From Gigaspora rosea (Eukaryota > Glomeromycota > Glomeromycetes > Diversisporales > Gigasporaceae), in the NCBI GenBank assembly GCA_003550325.1, contig QKWP01000351.1, forward strand, positions 282,144 through 346,143: DNA of 64,000 nt, read 5' to 3'. Each line of letters begins with the position of its first letter. Within the stretch, counting starts at the first letter, position 1. The translations under genes and the position numbers were made by a program. Below, one piece after another: positions 43,451 to 55,460 of the stretch. The notes under the pieces were generated by a model, which did no database searches, was not told the origin of the DNA, and was given only the letters and a program-made list of their open reading frames with translations.

Positions 43451-44320
43451 CAAGTTTGCTGATATACATATGATATTACAGTATTCAGGATGTTTTATAA
43501 TTCAATGTTAGATTTGATTTTATGATTCTAAAAATTTTTCTTTTTATTATCAGATTATTCAATTTCTCCAGTTTATGTAGTAATCGAAGCGTTAGCGTTG
43601 TCAAATAATTTCGAATTAAATTAATTCTGAATCCAATTCAATTTTAAAATTCAAAAGCATTTGAATTTAATTATAGAGCAATACACTGTTTATGCATAAA
43701 TTCTAGTCATATTTTCTACAATAGCTATACTAATTACTACAAGCATGACTATTGGGATTACACTCTATCTTTTTACATTTGCAGGAATTTTTTTCATAGT
43801 TACTCATACAACTATATTTTATATTACCTATTTGTGTTATTAATTGTGCTTGTGAAATTGTAAAAATTCTCGCACAGTTACAACTTTCGAAAGAATATTA
43901 TCCAATTAGGGAAATTGTTTAGACCCTAAAGAAAGAATTGCAGCTCATGCGACAGATATAATTTAAATTTAAATAAACCATCACTGAATTGCAATTTTTC
44001 ACGATATTCTCGAATAATTATGAAATGTAATAGTATTGCTCAGAAACCTATCCTACCAAATAAATTAAAGAATATATATATATATATTATGATAAATTTG
44101 TATTTGAATTTAAAGTTCGAATTTAAATTACATACCGCATTCCAATAGTTTTGAATACCAGCATGTTTTAAATACCTTTTTGCCTTTACGTAAACTACAA
44201 AGTGCATCAAATTCCAACGATGGGACATACCGACAAATTTTTTAAGTTGCAATACAGGATTTATCAATATTCCAAAATTCCGTAAGCTGAATATTTTTTG
44301 ACTCAGCAGTTCAAATCTAG
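43451..44320. other. No gene recognised; possible coding scrap at 44040-44267
   Basis: The minus-strand frame 44040-44267 contains INPVLQLKKFVGMSHRWNLM and HFVVYVKAKRYLKHAGIQNY, which looks like genuine protein rather than random translation, but I cannot name the family. It could be a relic of a host gene family or of a transposon. Confidence 0.3.
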
Positions 44321-44413
44321 GATGGCATGTCTAAATTGGTTCAATTTTTTTGGATATATGAATGGACATATGTCCAAAAAAATTGAAACCAATTGGACAT
44401 GGTGACGTGCCAT
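44321..44413. repeat. Palindromic element with GATGGCA ends
   Basis: GATGGCATGTCTAAATTGGT..TTCAATTTTTTTGGA at the left and the inverse TCCAAAAAAATTGAAACCAA..ACGTGCCATC at the right. About 40-bp arms around CATATG. MITE-like. Confidence 0.65.
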
Positions 44414-45218
44414 CTCTGGTCAAATTACTTCTCTTTTTATCTCTCTTTTTACCTCTCTCAAAAGGCGCTTTCATATTTATGTTACGGTTTTGAATATTCG
44501 AAACAAGATTTAGTCTTTCTTAGCAACAATCGCTGTCCGTTTTTAGCGAAAAAATGCATATAAAAGGAAGTGATGGTATTACGAATTTGAAAGCGTTTTG
44601 TATAGGCTATTGATCTCTATTCTTGATCTCTATTCTTGATCTAGATCTTGATTCTTGATCTTGATCCTTAGCGCTCCATTTTCACTTCGCTATGAATAAC
44701 AGTCGTATTTATATTTAAAAAAAACCATTTGAGGCGCAGATCGAATGCTAACCTTTTTTATGTATTTTGTATTCACTTGTACTACTGTATATTATAAAAA
44801 ATTATTTTTTCTAATAGTACTGTACATACGTATTGGATTTAAAGTTTTTGTAATCCATTTTTTTTAAGAAATTTAAGTCATTATAGTGAAGATTCGATAC
44901 AGTAAAGAATTTTGAATTCCAAAATTATAAACTTCAACTTGATATGGTGAAGTTCATACAGTATTCTCTCAATATAAGCTATAGTGAGGACTTCATTATA
45001 ACGAGAATGAGCTGTATGTGATTTTCTAATTGATTTACAGAAAACGGCTATGCAAAGTCGTAGGCGGATTAGCTTTACTGAGCTATGGTCCAGCTTGTGT
45101 TATGTGGAGCCAATTTAGAGCTATGAGACGATTACATTATATGCCGTAACTATAGCTAATTACTATTATAAACTTTCATATTAATAATAAACTTTCGTAT
45201 TTATAATATTTATACTCA
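44414..45218. other. Gene-free; possible pogo-like half-ends
   Basis: 44620-44665 repeats CTTGATCT words. At 44966-45013 CAGTATTCTCTCAATATAAG and, inverted, CAGCTCATTCTCGTTATAAT lie close together with TA outside, like ends of a minimal pogo-type element. Nothing coding is identified. Confidence 0.35.
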
Positions 45219-45572
45219 TACAGGAGGGTCCCCAAAATTCCGGGTCGGGATACCTCGGAGTACATTGGCATCATTGTCAGCTGGATCGAAATTTAGTAAA
45301 CTATTTTTATGAATATTTGGTTCCTTCCAAAATAGATCTTAACTCTTATATTAATTCTCAAAACTCATCAGGGCTCTTTGCAGCATGTACACCTTTCTGA
45401 AAAACGTGTACAAGCTCTTATTTGTATTGGCTCATGGTTGGAACACGGCATTAAGTTTCGAAAACTAAATATTATGTTTTTATACTATTGCTGCTTTGCA
45501 TATTTGCAAATTATTAATTACTGGAATATCTTTACACGTATTAACACTAATATACAGGTACAATCTCTGTGA
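45219..45572 (+). pseudogene. Unidentified coding remnant
   Basis: 45222-45400 reads in one frame QEGPQNSGSGYLGVHWHHCQ, then LDRNLVNYFYEYLVPSKIDL, then NSYINSQNSSGLFAACTPF and a stop. 45378-45570 continues in another frame with LSEKRVQALICIGSWLEHGI. The composition is protein-like and the frames abut, which suggests one broken gene. I do not recognise the family. Confidence 0.35.
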
Positions 45573-45732
45573 TTTTTAAATTTATAATATAATCAATTTA
45601 TGGTTCAGGTTTTAACTAATTTATTCATAATTCACTGTTAATTTTTTTGTACAGTATTAATTTATATCAATATTAAAAAACCTTCGATTGAGTAAGTATA
45701 ATGTTTGAAAATAATCTATCTATCTAATAAAT

Positions 45733-45922
45733 TGTTGGACCTCCATAAGTGCGCACACGTTCTTGGAACCAAACTCTAACAAAGTGCACTTAAAGATCAA
45801 TAAGAGAAAGTGCATTTGTAGAGATCATATGTATATATATATATTTGAGCCAGAATTTGTGTGTGTTATTTATAAAGACTTTGCTCTTATATAAGTGCAC
45901 TTATGAAGGTTTTACTGCAATA
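45733..45922. mobile_element. Decayed pogo-like MITE
   Basis: The right end, read inverted, begins TTGCAGTAAAACCTTCATAA and includes GTGCACTTAT. The left end GGACCTCCATAAGTGCGCAC is its degraded inverse. GTGCACTT/GTGCATTT words recur inside, as at 16747-17066 and 58799-58912. Confidence 0.5.
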
Positions 45923-48162
45923 CGATTGGGCATATTTTTGCACTATTTGGACAAATTGGACATGGTCTAAATGTTCAATATAAATTATATCTGTTTAAAC
46001 ATTGTCCGATGACAACACTGTATAAGACTCAATTTAAAATATATGTTGTGGATAGATTCAGATTTCTTGGTATTCTAATCATAATTTGTTTATTTGCTTT
46101 TTGCATTATGACGAATTTATGAAATTAAGCTAAAAATTCGGTCACCATGTCCAAGTCTCTGATCGTTAAAATTAAATTTTAGGCGCCAAATTACATATTA
46201 ATAAATCGATACCGAACCCCTGAAAAATTTTTTTGGACCTCTGATCTATACTGATAACATGTCTAACCCATCTTCGTCGCTTTTGACGTATTACATTATA
46301 CATAAAAATTTATTATATTGAATTTGTAGTCAAATTTTCAGATTTTGGGTTAATAAATTCGTCATAATGTCTTTGATCGGTCAGAGCTTATTAGATCTAT
46401 GTTTTTTCAATATCGACTGTTATTTATTTGGTCTCAACTGCTATGCAACTGCAACTGCATCCTATGAAATGCGAACCTTGTTTATAAAAAAAAAGCTATT
46501 CACATCATGGTACGTAGATCATGACCAGAGTTATGTTAGAGTTAGGGTAACAGATTAGTAGTTCCCTGGATTATCGGATTATCAGTTATCTGTTATCTTT
46601 ACTGACCTATAAAAAAACGACTACTTTGACAAATTGACATGTGACAAATTGGGCATGGGGTGCTCAACGATTAACTTCTGCAAATTGACATGAGTCCCGA
46701 TTGACAAATTGGGACGATTAAGTGAAGTCATTAGATTGTTTAAGTGTAACGTGAATTTTATAAAAAACGCGAAATTTTTTCAGTTTATACTTTATAATTT
46801 TCCCTATCTTTCTCCGGATCGCTTTTCTATATGAATTAAATATACTGACAATATTATATTAACTTTCTGTATAAGTTTCTTGGGAAGAACGTGACATTTC
46901 TTCGGAGATACGGTCACGGTGCAAGATAAGCCTATTTATGTATGTAACCTAGGGCATAAAGGTATGTATTTGTTTAATATTTAATTTATATTATCTGTTA
47001 TACCCAATTTTTCGGCAGGGTTTTGGTTGTAATTTTAGCGTTTCTAGCGTGATTCTACCCAAGAAGTGAGTCTGCCCTTACTAAAAGATGGTTTTTAATC
47101 CAAGAAGTGTGTTTGCCCTTACTAAAAGATGGGTTTCACCTTGATGCGCGTTTTCGGTGGGAATTTTTTTTTAAATTAGAATAGACTTCATATATTATTT
47201 TAGAATAGTATATTTTTTTTTCCCTTATTTATTATCGTCTTCTGGGCCATCATTAGTACCGACGTCCCTGTCGTATGGCCTGGGCACTATTTAATAGTGG
47301 CTAACGGGTACTATTTTATATAATTATATTTGTATTGGTTATCTAATTCTTCAATCGATGTATTTTTTTAGAATATTAATTAGACATTTACAATAATATA
47401 GAATGAAAGTATTTGTAGTATCCAATAATAAATAAAAGTTTAAACCGCTTTAATAAACTTTTGGTAAACTAGTGCAAAAAAATATAGTTCAGAATAAAAA
47501 GTTTGTTGACCGAATAATAAATTCTCTAAACTTTATTATTTAAATTTTGGGGGGTTTTTTTTTGATATAATAATAAATTAAAGTTTTATATGTAAAATTA
47601 ATATTTTGTGAAATTACGAATATCAAATAAAAAAAAATCCAATTGGGCGTTCTGGTACACATGTTTCAAGAAACAAAACCTTTTTTAAACTTTCTAAATA
47701 AATAGTTTACCGGTACTTAATGCTAATTTTAAAATATTATTATTTGATAAATAAAGTGATACAAAATGAATTAAATAGATGTTTGACTTTCTGACAAAAT
47801 TTGAGATTTTTGATTTAAATTGTATTAGTATCATATTCATAATTATATATTCTAAAGCACTCGCTACTATACCTTTTCATACCTATTTTCTATAATTTCT
47901 CGACCACCTAACCTCGAACACTATTATTTTTCATCCATTTGACTCATTCCAATGATTACAAGTATTAATAAACCCTTATTTTACTGTCATTCTTTAAACA
48001 CGATATTCATACATTTTTAAATGCTCTACAACCTAATAAAATATCTTAAACTCTACTTCTAATCTGTTTAGAGTTGACTCCACTTCGATTTCACTAACAT
48101 CACATGAAATTTAAAGATATAGCAAGAGTGAATTTCGATTTGTACTAAAAATATATGAAAAT
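45923..48162. other. Gene-free region
   Basis: No gene is recognised. 47059-47133 holds two copies of a roughly 35-bp block (CCAAGAAGTG, TTGCCCTTACTAAAAGATGG) 40 bp apart. 46000-46018 has a single hAT-type end (GACAACACTG). Confidence 0.4.
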
Positions 48163-48477
48163 TTATACATAATCGACGTTTGATTTTATACAATTCACAT
48201 GATTAAACACTAAAATCTGATACTGACTCAACTTCTGAAATCGGGTAAGTCCAACTGAACAATTAACATTCCTACTTGCGACCCACGATTGCCTTAGTTG
48301 ATAACTTACTGCATCTGCATCTTCTCCAACTCGAACCTTGTTGTTGTATTTAATGGTTTTGAAGAACTTTAATAATAAAGATTTTACGACGTTGATTAAC
48401 AGAATTTCCATCGAGAACTTTAATAAGCTTTCAAATGCATTGCGAGATAAAAATGAATATTCTTGCAACTCGGTCAT
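48163..48477 (-). CDS. Unassigned 104-codon frame
   Basis: MTELQEYSFLSRNAFESLLK, then a hydrophobic helix (ILLINVVKSLLLKFFKTI), then GEDADAVSYQLRQSWVASRN. Amphipathic and of ordinary composition, with no family recognised. It could be a small gene, or the decayed 3-prime part of the kinase-like gene just upstream on the same strand. Confidence 0.3.
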   Translation of the reverse strand: MTELQEYSFLSRNAFESLLKFSMEILLINVVKSLLLKFFKTIKYNNKVRVGEDADAVSYQLRQSWVASRNVNCSVGLTRFQKLSQYQILVFNHVNCIKSNVDYV

Positions 48478-48690
48478 TTTAAAAATTTACAGTATCAAGA
48501 ATTTCAATCTCATTTATTGATTTGATAATGATTAATTAAACTTTTAATTTTAATCCACTTATCTGTTATTAGGTGGAATTTGAATTCTCTGACCAATCGA
48601 GTCAGTTTAGGAACTCCGTTACAGCATAAATTGAGTCGGGTATCCACAAAACTTTGATTCGACATAAAATATTAACATATCGGATATTAA

Positions 48691-48960
48691 CTCGTTTTCT
48701 CGAGCTAGATTCCATACATCGTTTGACTAATCCAAAATAACAATCAGGAGTACCGGACGTAAATTCTGGTCATAATCCATGGCAGCTTTTGTCGCAAGTT
48801 CATCGAAATTATAACCACCATCGAAAGCCTTTCTTCCTGTTGATATTTCCGTCATAATGATACCCAAAGCATAAATACCAACTGTTTAAGTATATGATTT
48901 CCTCGTAAATCAGGCATATACGTTTCTTCGCTTTATCTCCGAGCCCAGGGTCATTTCTAT
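48691..48960 (-). pseudogene. Protein kinase fragment (kinase C-lobe)
   Basis: Minus-strand translation gives IYALGIIMTEISTGRKAFDG, then GYNFDELATKAAMDYDQNLRP, then after a frame change CYFGLVKRCMESSSRKR. These are subdomains IX-XI of a Ser/Thr/Tyr kinase (DIYxLGxIMxEISTGxxPFDG...LRPxxxxxxPxCYxxLxxxCMxxxPxxRP), like the very large kinase-like family of arbuscular mycorrhizal fungi. The preceding stretch carries remnants of the activation segment. The catalytic loop and N-lobe are missing, so this is a relic. Confidence 0.75.
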
Positions 48961-49785
48961 AATTATATTAAGGGTAAATAATATTTATATAAGTTTAAAA
49001 ATATATAAGCTTTAAAATATATGCACTTAAAACACATAAGCGATATCTTATAAACGTTCCACCTCATTGCTTACCGATGCTCTGAAAACATTAAAATTGC
49101 CCAATGAAATGGTACGGACTACAAATTGTTTTCAACTTCTGGAATGATATTCAAAAATCAAGAGAGGAAAACATTGCGTTTTTTTTCTATCTTAAGAGGA
49201 GGACATGCATTAGTAATAGAATAAGAGATCTTTGAACATAACTTATTGCAATGCAACACACATTGTGATCGACTAAACTTTATTTGAACCAGAGGATCAT
49301 AAAGCCCGAACTAGAGGATTATCATAAAAGTAACCAGAGGATGCTTTTACTTGGTGAAATCATCACTGATATTACTCGAACCAGAGGATCATTATAAGAC
49401 CAACCAGAAGATGTTCTTACTTGAATAATATCAGCTTGTCATAATATGTTGCACTGCAATAAGTTATGTTCAAAGATCTCTTATTCTATTACTATTGCAT
49501 GTTTTCCTCTTAAGACAGAAAAAAACACAATGTTTTCCTCTTAAAGATCGTGTGGGACACATTTGAGGTCAAGGATTGTTTCTTTTTTTTTTTTTATCTT
49601 GCTATTATGTTCGACTAAACTTTATTTGAACCAGAGGATCATAAAGCCCGAACCAGAGGATCATCATAAAAGTAACCAGAGGATGCTTTTACTTGGTGAA
49701 AGCCATCACTAATATTACTCGAACCAGAGGATCATAAGACCAACCAGAAGATGTTCTTACTTGAATAATATCAGCTTGTCACAAT

Positions 49786-49846
49786 NNNNNNNNNNNNNNN
49801 NNNNNNNNNNNNNNNNNNNNNNNNNNNNNNNNNNNNNNNNNNNNNN
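49786..49846. other. Assembly gap (61 N)
   Basis: Run of N inside the second core-linker junction of the array, followed by an A run. Length of missing sequence is not knowable here. Confidence 0.99.
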
Positions 49847-51249
49847 AAAAAAAAAAAAAAAACCATTCTTGACTTCAAATGTGTCCCACACGATCTTTGA
49901 GAGGACAACATTGCATTTTTTTTTCTGTCTTAAGAAGAAGAAATGCATTAATAATAGAATAAGAGATCTTTGAACATAACTTATTGCAGTGCAACACATT
50001 GTGACCAACTAAACTTTATTCGAACCAGAGGATCATAAAGCCCGAACCAGAGGATCATCATAAAAGTAATCAGAGGATGCTTTACTTTGTGAAAGCCATC
50101 ACTGATATTACTCAAACCAGAGGATCATCATAAGACCAGCCAGAGGATGTTCTTACTTGAATAATATCAGCTTGTTATTGTGCTGCACTGCAATAAGTTA
50201 TGTTCAAAAATCTCTTATTCTATTACTAATGCATGTCTTTCTCTTAAAACAGAAAAAAAAACACAATGTTTTCCTCTCAAAGATCGCGTAGAACACGTGT
50301 GAGGCCAAGAATGGTTTTTTTTTTATTTTGCTATTATGACCGACTAAACTTTATTTAAACCAGAGGATCATCATAAAAGTAACCAGAGGATGCTTTTACT
50401 TGGTGAAAGCCATCACTGATATTACTCAAACTAGAGGATCATCATAAGACCAACCAGAAGATGTTCTTACTTGATAATATCAGCTTGTCACAATGGCAAG
50501 ATAAAATAAAAAAGAAACCATTCTTGACTTTAAATGTATCCCATGCAATCTTTGAGAGGAAAATATTGCATTTTTTTCTGTTTCAATAAGAAGAAATGCA
50601 TTAGTAATAGAATAAGAGATCTTTGAACATAACCTATCACAGTACAACACATTGTGACCGAATAAACTTTATTCGAACCAGAATATCATAAAGCCCGAAC
50701 CAGAGGATCATCATAAAAGTAACCAGAGGATGCCTTTACTTGGTGAAAGACATTACTGATATTACTCAAACCAGAGGATCATCATAAGACCAACCAGAGG
50801 ATGTTCTTACTTGAATAATATCAGCTTGTCACAATGTATTGCACTGCAATAAGTTATGTTCAAAGATATTACTAATGCATTTCTTTCTTTTAAGACAAAA
50901 AAAAAATACAATATTTTTTTCTCAAAGATCACGTAGGACATGTTTGAGATCAAGAATGGGGTTTTTTTTATCTTGCTATTATAACTGACTAAACTTTATT
51001 TGAACTAGAGGATCATAAAGCCTGAACCAGATGATCATTATAAAAGTAACCAGAGGATGCTTTTGCTTGGTGAAAGCTATCACTGATATTACTTGAACCA
51101 AAGGATCATTATAAGACCAACCAGAAGATGTTCTTACTTGAATAATATCAGCTTGTCACCATGGCAAGATAAAAAAAAAGAAACCATTCTTGACTTCAAA
51201 CGTGCCCCACGCAATCTTTGAGAAGAAAACATTGTAGTTTTTTTCTGTC

Positions 51250-51785
51250 TTAATTAGTAATTCGTGAGAGATGGAAAGTGTTACAATAGTAATACTATAT
51301 ATAAATTAAGGGATATTAAACATAATAAAAAACAATTAATACCTGTAATCTGGAGCCGGAATTGAAATTTCTTAATTTCTGTCAAGCTAATATCTTTTTA
51401 TTTCTTACAAAACTTGTAGAGGTGAGTTTTCTCTTTCTAATGGTAGTAAAATCATTAAAATTGGCCTGATGGTTCATAAGATATTCTTATTTTTGTCTTT
51501 GTGGTTATATGAAATTTCTTTGCAGATTTGTGAAGAAAATTTCATATAACTACAAAGACAAAAATAAAAATATCTCATGAACTATCAGGCCAATTTTGAT
51601 GATTTTACTACCATTAGAAAGAGAAAAATCACCTCTACAAGTTTTGTTAAAAATACAAAAGATATTAACTTAACAGGAATTGAGGATTTCAATTCCGGCT
51701 CCAGATTATAGGTATTAATTGTTTTTACTATTAAATTGCCCCATTTTTATACATAGAAATTCTTTCCATTTCTCATGAATCACAA
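51250..51785. mobile_element. Foldback element inserted in the array
   Basis: About 535 bp that are nearly one palindrome. The left arm contains AATCTGGAGCCGGAATTGAA, ACTTGTAGAGGTGA, GGTAGTAAAATCAT and TTTGTCTTTGTGGTTATATG. The right arm contains their inverses in opposite order around a centre near 51528. It interrupts one linker: CTTAATT on the left resumes as AATTAAGAG on the right. The high identity of the arms suggests a fairly recent insertion. Confidence 0.8.
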
Positions 51786-52110
51786 ATTAAGAGAAAAACA
51801 TGCATTAGTAATAGAATAAGAGATCTTTGAACATAACTCATCGCAGTGCAACATATTATGACTGACTAAACTTTATTCAAACTAGAGGATCATAAAGCCT
51901 GAACCAGAGGATTATTATAAAAGTAACCAGAGGATGCTTTTACTTGGTAAAAGCTATCACTGATATTACTCGAACCAGAAAATCATCATAAGACCAACTA
52001 GAGGATGTTTTTACTTGAATAATATAGTTTGTCACAATGGCAAGATAAAAAAACCCTATTATTGACCTCAAACGTGTCCCTGCGTGATCTTTGCTTTGTT
52101 TCTGAGCTTC

Positions 52111-52442
52111 TCATTTATTTTTTTTTACACATTATAATCCTTACATTATAACTAGCCAATCAAAAAATATCATACATAGATATGGTTATTGTGGTGATAC
52201 AAGTTCATAGGAAGACATTCATATGATTGGTTAATTTTTGTAGATCTACCTGTTATAATTAACCAATCATAATACACACAATTTTTAAAGGAATATCACC
52301 GTAATACTACTAGAAAACGAAAAGAATTTGTCAAATATATACATGTAAAATGGTTTCTATTACAATTTTTTTATATGAATAAGTAAATATGATATAATAA
52401 TTTAATTTATTAATATTTTGTAATATAATAATTTAATAAATA
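52111..52442. other. Gene-free; inverted ATAACYAGCCAATCA words
   Basis: AACTAGCCAATCAAAAAATA near 52150 and TTGGTTAATTTTTGTAGATC..TATAATTAACCAATCAT near 52220-52272 give weak inverted and direct repeats. No gene. Confidence 0.35.
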
Positions 52443-55400
52443 TTAAATCATTAATAATAAATAAAAGTTACTAGTGCAAGGAGTAAAATTTTTGTAACGC
52501 TGCTTTAACTCTAATCCTGAATATTTTATCAGCTCATTTTCATAATTATCATTGTCACAAAAAGAACCATTATTATGTTTTTTTTTTTTGCTAGTACTTT
52601 TTAACCCTTTTAAATAGGATAGCAAAGATTGAACTTTTTTATTGATACCTTCTTGCAAAAACGCAAGACAATACGAACATTTGAATCCATTACTAATATA
52701 GCAAGACCTGTAATATGTATAACCACAAGCTAAGGCAATAATCGAATCTGTATTCATAGGTAAGAAAGCAAAATAACAATTGGATATATCACAATAATGA
52801 AAGAGATTGGGTTTATGAGAAGTACTAAAGCCCAAAAAAAGATGGCATAAGTGTGCTTCCGGCATTTTCATTGTAGCTAATAAAATTGTATCTTAGTCAG
52901 TTTTTCCTTTCTTTTTTTTAGAAGGTGGTTCTGGATTGACCTGTAATTGATAAACTAATAGAATATTATGATAAAATAATTGCATATAAATTTTTGAAAA
53001 ACACTGTAAAAGGGAACATGAAGTTTTTTTTTGTTAAAATTGAAATATTATGTGCAGAAAATCTATAAGTTGCCTATGGTGACATATGCACAAAATTTTT
53101 TCTAAATCCATTATCATTGAGATATAATTGGTTAATATAATACCCATATTTGATAATTTGTTATATTTTGGTATGCTTCTGCATACTTCAACATAAAAGG
53201 CTGTGAAATATTTCAACGGTCGAATTAGAAAACTTAGAAAGCTCTGCTGTTATTGTTTCTAAAATTGGATAATTGTTTAATTTCCAATAAAAGATATCAG
53301 AAAGAAACATTAAAGGCACTTTTGAATAATTTTTGCAATCAAACTTAAAAAAACTGTCCAAACATGAAGCAAATATTCAAAATAAGCATTAAAATCCCTG
53401 ATCAAAAAAATATGGCATAAATATCTAAAACAAGAGGAATTGTGTTGTCCAAAAGGTCTTTAAGCACAAGCTACTTAGCATTTTTATATAAAAATCCAAA
53501 CTTCAACTCAACAGTTGTAGAAATTTGTTGCCATATGCTATGAAAAATCTCTAAAATGAGATTGATATGCTATAGTTTAGGGTTTTGTGCGAGAGGTTTC
53601 TGATCTTCAAAGACATAATGATACAATACAAAAAAAATGGCTAATATTGAAAAAAACTAATTTCTGACTATTTAATGAAATATGCAATAGACCTATAATT
53701 AGAGGTCTGACTTGTTCAAAAAATAAGTATTCGAATATTCATTTGTTCAATATTTTTTTATTCGAATATTGTTCAAAAATTTTGAAAATATTCAATAAAT
53801 ATTCACTGAATATTCATTAAATATTAAATATATTTCAATTTTAAAAAATTATATAATATCTCACTTAAATTAGCTAATAAAATTGCAAATAAATTATTAA
53901 AAAATAAAGGGTTTATATTAAAAAAAAAAAAAAAAAATTAGCCAATAAAATTACAAATAAATTATTAAAAAATAAAATAAAATGATATAAAATTATATGT
54001 ATATATATATATATATTCAATAAATATTTAATGAATATATTCAATGAAATTTTAAATATTCGAATATTCATTCAGTGAAAAATTATATATTTGAATATTC
54101 GAATATTCAGTGAATATTCAGTGAATAGTATTCATCGAGTTAGACCTCTATCTATAATAGGAAGAAAGACAAAATGTTGTTAGTAATATTCGATGAATCA
54201 TAATAACATAAGTAACAAAAAATAGCTGTTCAAAGGTGAATCTGCTCAGACCAATCAGCTACAAAGAGAAATGAATAACTTGTCCTTTGTCAAGATATTG
54301 CTATATAGATGGAACTCCTGTAACTACGTTAATTGCTTGAATATATTCTTCTACAGAATGAAGACCATTTTTTTTGCAAATCTACAAGAACAACATCTTT
54401 CAATAAGCAAACGTGCTGTTTTTCTTTCAACCTAATATTATAACTATGCACAGTTAATTTATTCAATTTTGTTTCATCATTAACAATGTGAAAACTATGT
54501 GAAATCCCAATGATAGTTGTGTGAAAAGACTATAAGATGTTATAAATTTATTTTTTATATTCATATTAATTAACTCAGCACCAACTAATGCAGGGTTATA
54601 TAAAATTTTTTTGGAATTACAAATTGATTGGTGATTGGGTTGATTAGAATTGTTGCCAAGTGTGCAGTAGTAGATGTTATTATAGTGTTTGGCATACATT
54701 TAGTGTAAATACTATAGTAATCATCAATATTCAACACCATTTATTGCCTTATTAACATGTTTGGCAAGTTTAGTATTGATAGTTTTTTCATGTTCTTCAA
54801 AGGCAAAATTTTTGGCTTTTTCAAAGGCAAAATTTTTGGCTTGAGTAAGGGGCATCCATTTATTACATAATTTTTACTATGAATACATGGTTAGAGGCAG
54901 TGATCATGTCTATATATTATATTAATTAATCCAAAGTAATCATACCATACATGGATAAGAGTAGCTATTAAGTAAAAAATATTACGTAATAAATGGCATG
55001 CTCCTAATTGTACAGGATATAACACTAATATTTAAATCTGTAAGAGTATCTATAGAAATGTTAGAAGTACCAGTTGAATCTAAATATCTTTTTTAAAATT
55101 GTTAATAAACTTGTTTTGTATTCCAAATAAAAAATATCATAAAAATAAGAGCTGCTTTTTTACCTGCAATTGTGAAACTTTATTTTTTGAATTCAGATTG
55201 GATGACAAATAGCTTATCAAAAAAAACTTTAATTGTACATTCTTTTCCTTTATAATAGCTCAAAATTTATTAAATAAGTATATTGTTAGCTTATGGTTTT
55301 TGTTTTCACAAACATACAAAATATCTGTCATAATCTTTATTGTTTCAGAAAAAAGGCAAATAGTATTTAGCTTTATTGGTCTTGGCAGTTTTAGATCATT

Positions 55401-55460
55401 TCTCAAAATCATTGCTTTCAACTTCAATAATCTCAAATCGCTATATACTAGCTTAAGCAT
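52443..55460 (-). pseudogene. Decayed long gene ending in a RING-like Cys/His cluster
   Basis: Several minus-strand pieces appear to belong together: 55260-55460 (LRNDLKLPRPIKLNTICLFS), about 54735-54850 (KTINTKLAKHVNKAINGVEY, with an internal AKNFAFE duplication), 54463-54699, 53034-53216 (KYFTAFYVEVCRSIPKYNKL) and 52443-52871 (IALACGYTYYRSCYISNGFK followed by CSYCLAFLQEGI). The last resembles the CGHxYHxxC..CxxC half of a RING-type zinc finger, with both histidines replaced by tyrosine. It resembles, from memory, a multicopy uncharacterised family of arbuscular mycorrhizal fungi. Frames are broken repeatedly and a MITE sits at 53700-54150. Function unknown. Confidence 0.5.
53700..54150. mobile_element. 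hAT-type MITE with TAGAGGTCTGAC ends
   Basis: Ends TAGAGGTCTGAC and GTTAGACCTCTA. The flanks CCTATAAT (53692-53699) and TCTATAAT (54151-54158) match at seven of eight bases. The interior repeats GAATATTCAGTGAATATTC-type words in both orientations. Inserted in the decayed gene 52443-55460. Confidence 0.78.

Larger units (their letters stand above)
49190..52110. repeat. Array of direct cores with alternately inverted linkers
   Basis: Seven direct copies of a core of about 175-200 bp start near 49276, 49617, 50013, 50347, 50666, 50995 and 51870. Each has about five ACCAGAGGAT words and ends ATATCAGCTTGTCACAAT. Cores are separated by linkers of about 150 bp (spacing about 330 bp). Successive linkers are reverse complements of each other: one reads GCACTGCAATAAGTTATGTT..AAAGATCTCTTATTC, the next GAATAAGAGATCTTTGAACA..TTGCAGTGC. 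Every second core thus sits as a loop between two complementary linkers. No protein is encoded that I can see. Confidence 0.85.

Noticed and set aside
47001-47400. Possible solo LTR starting TGTTATACCC
   Set aside because: No second copy, target duplication or internal sequence was seen, so the call would rest on two end bases only.
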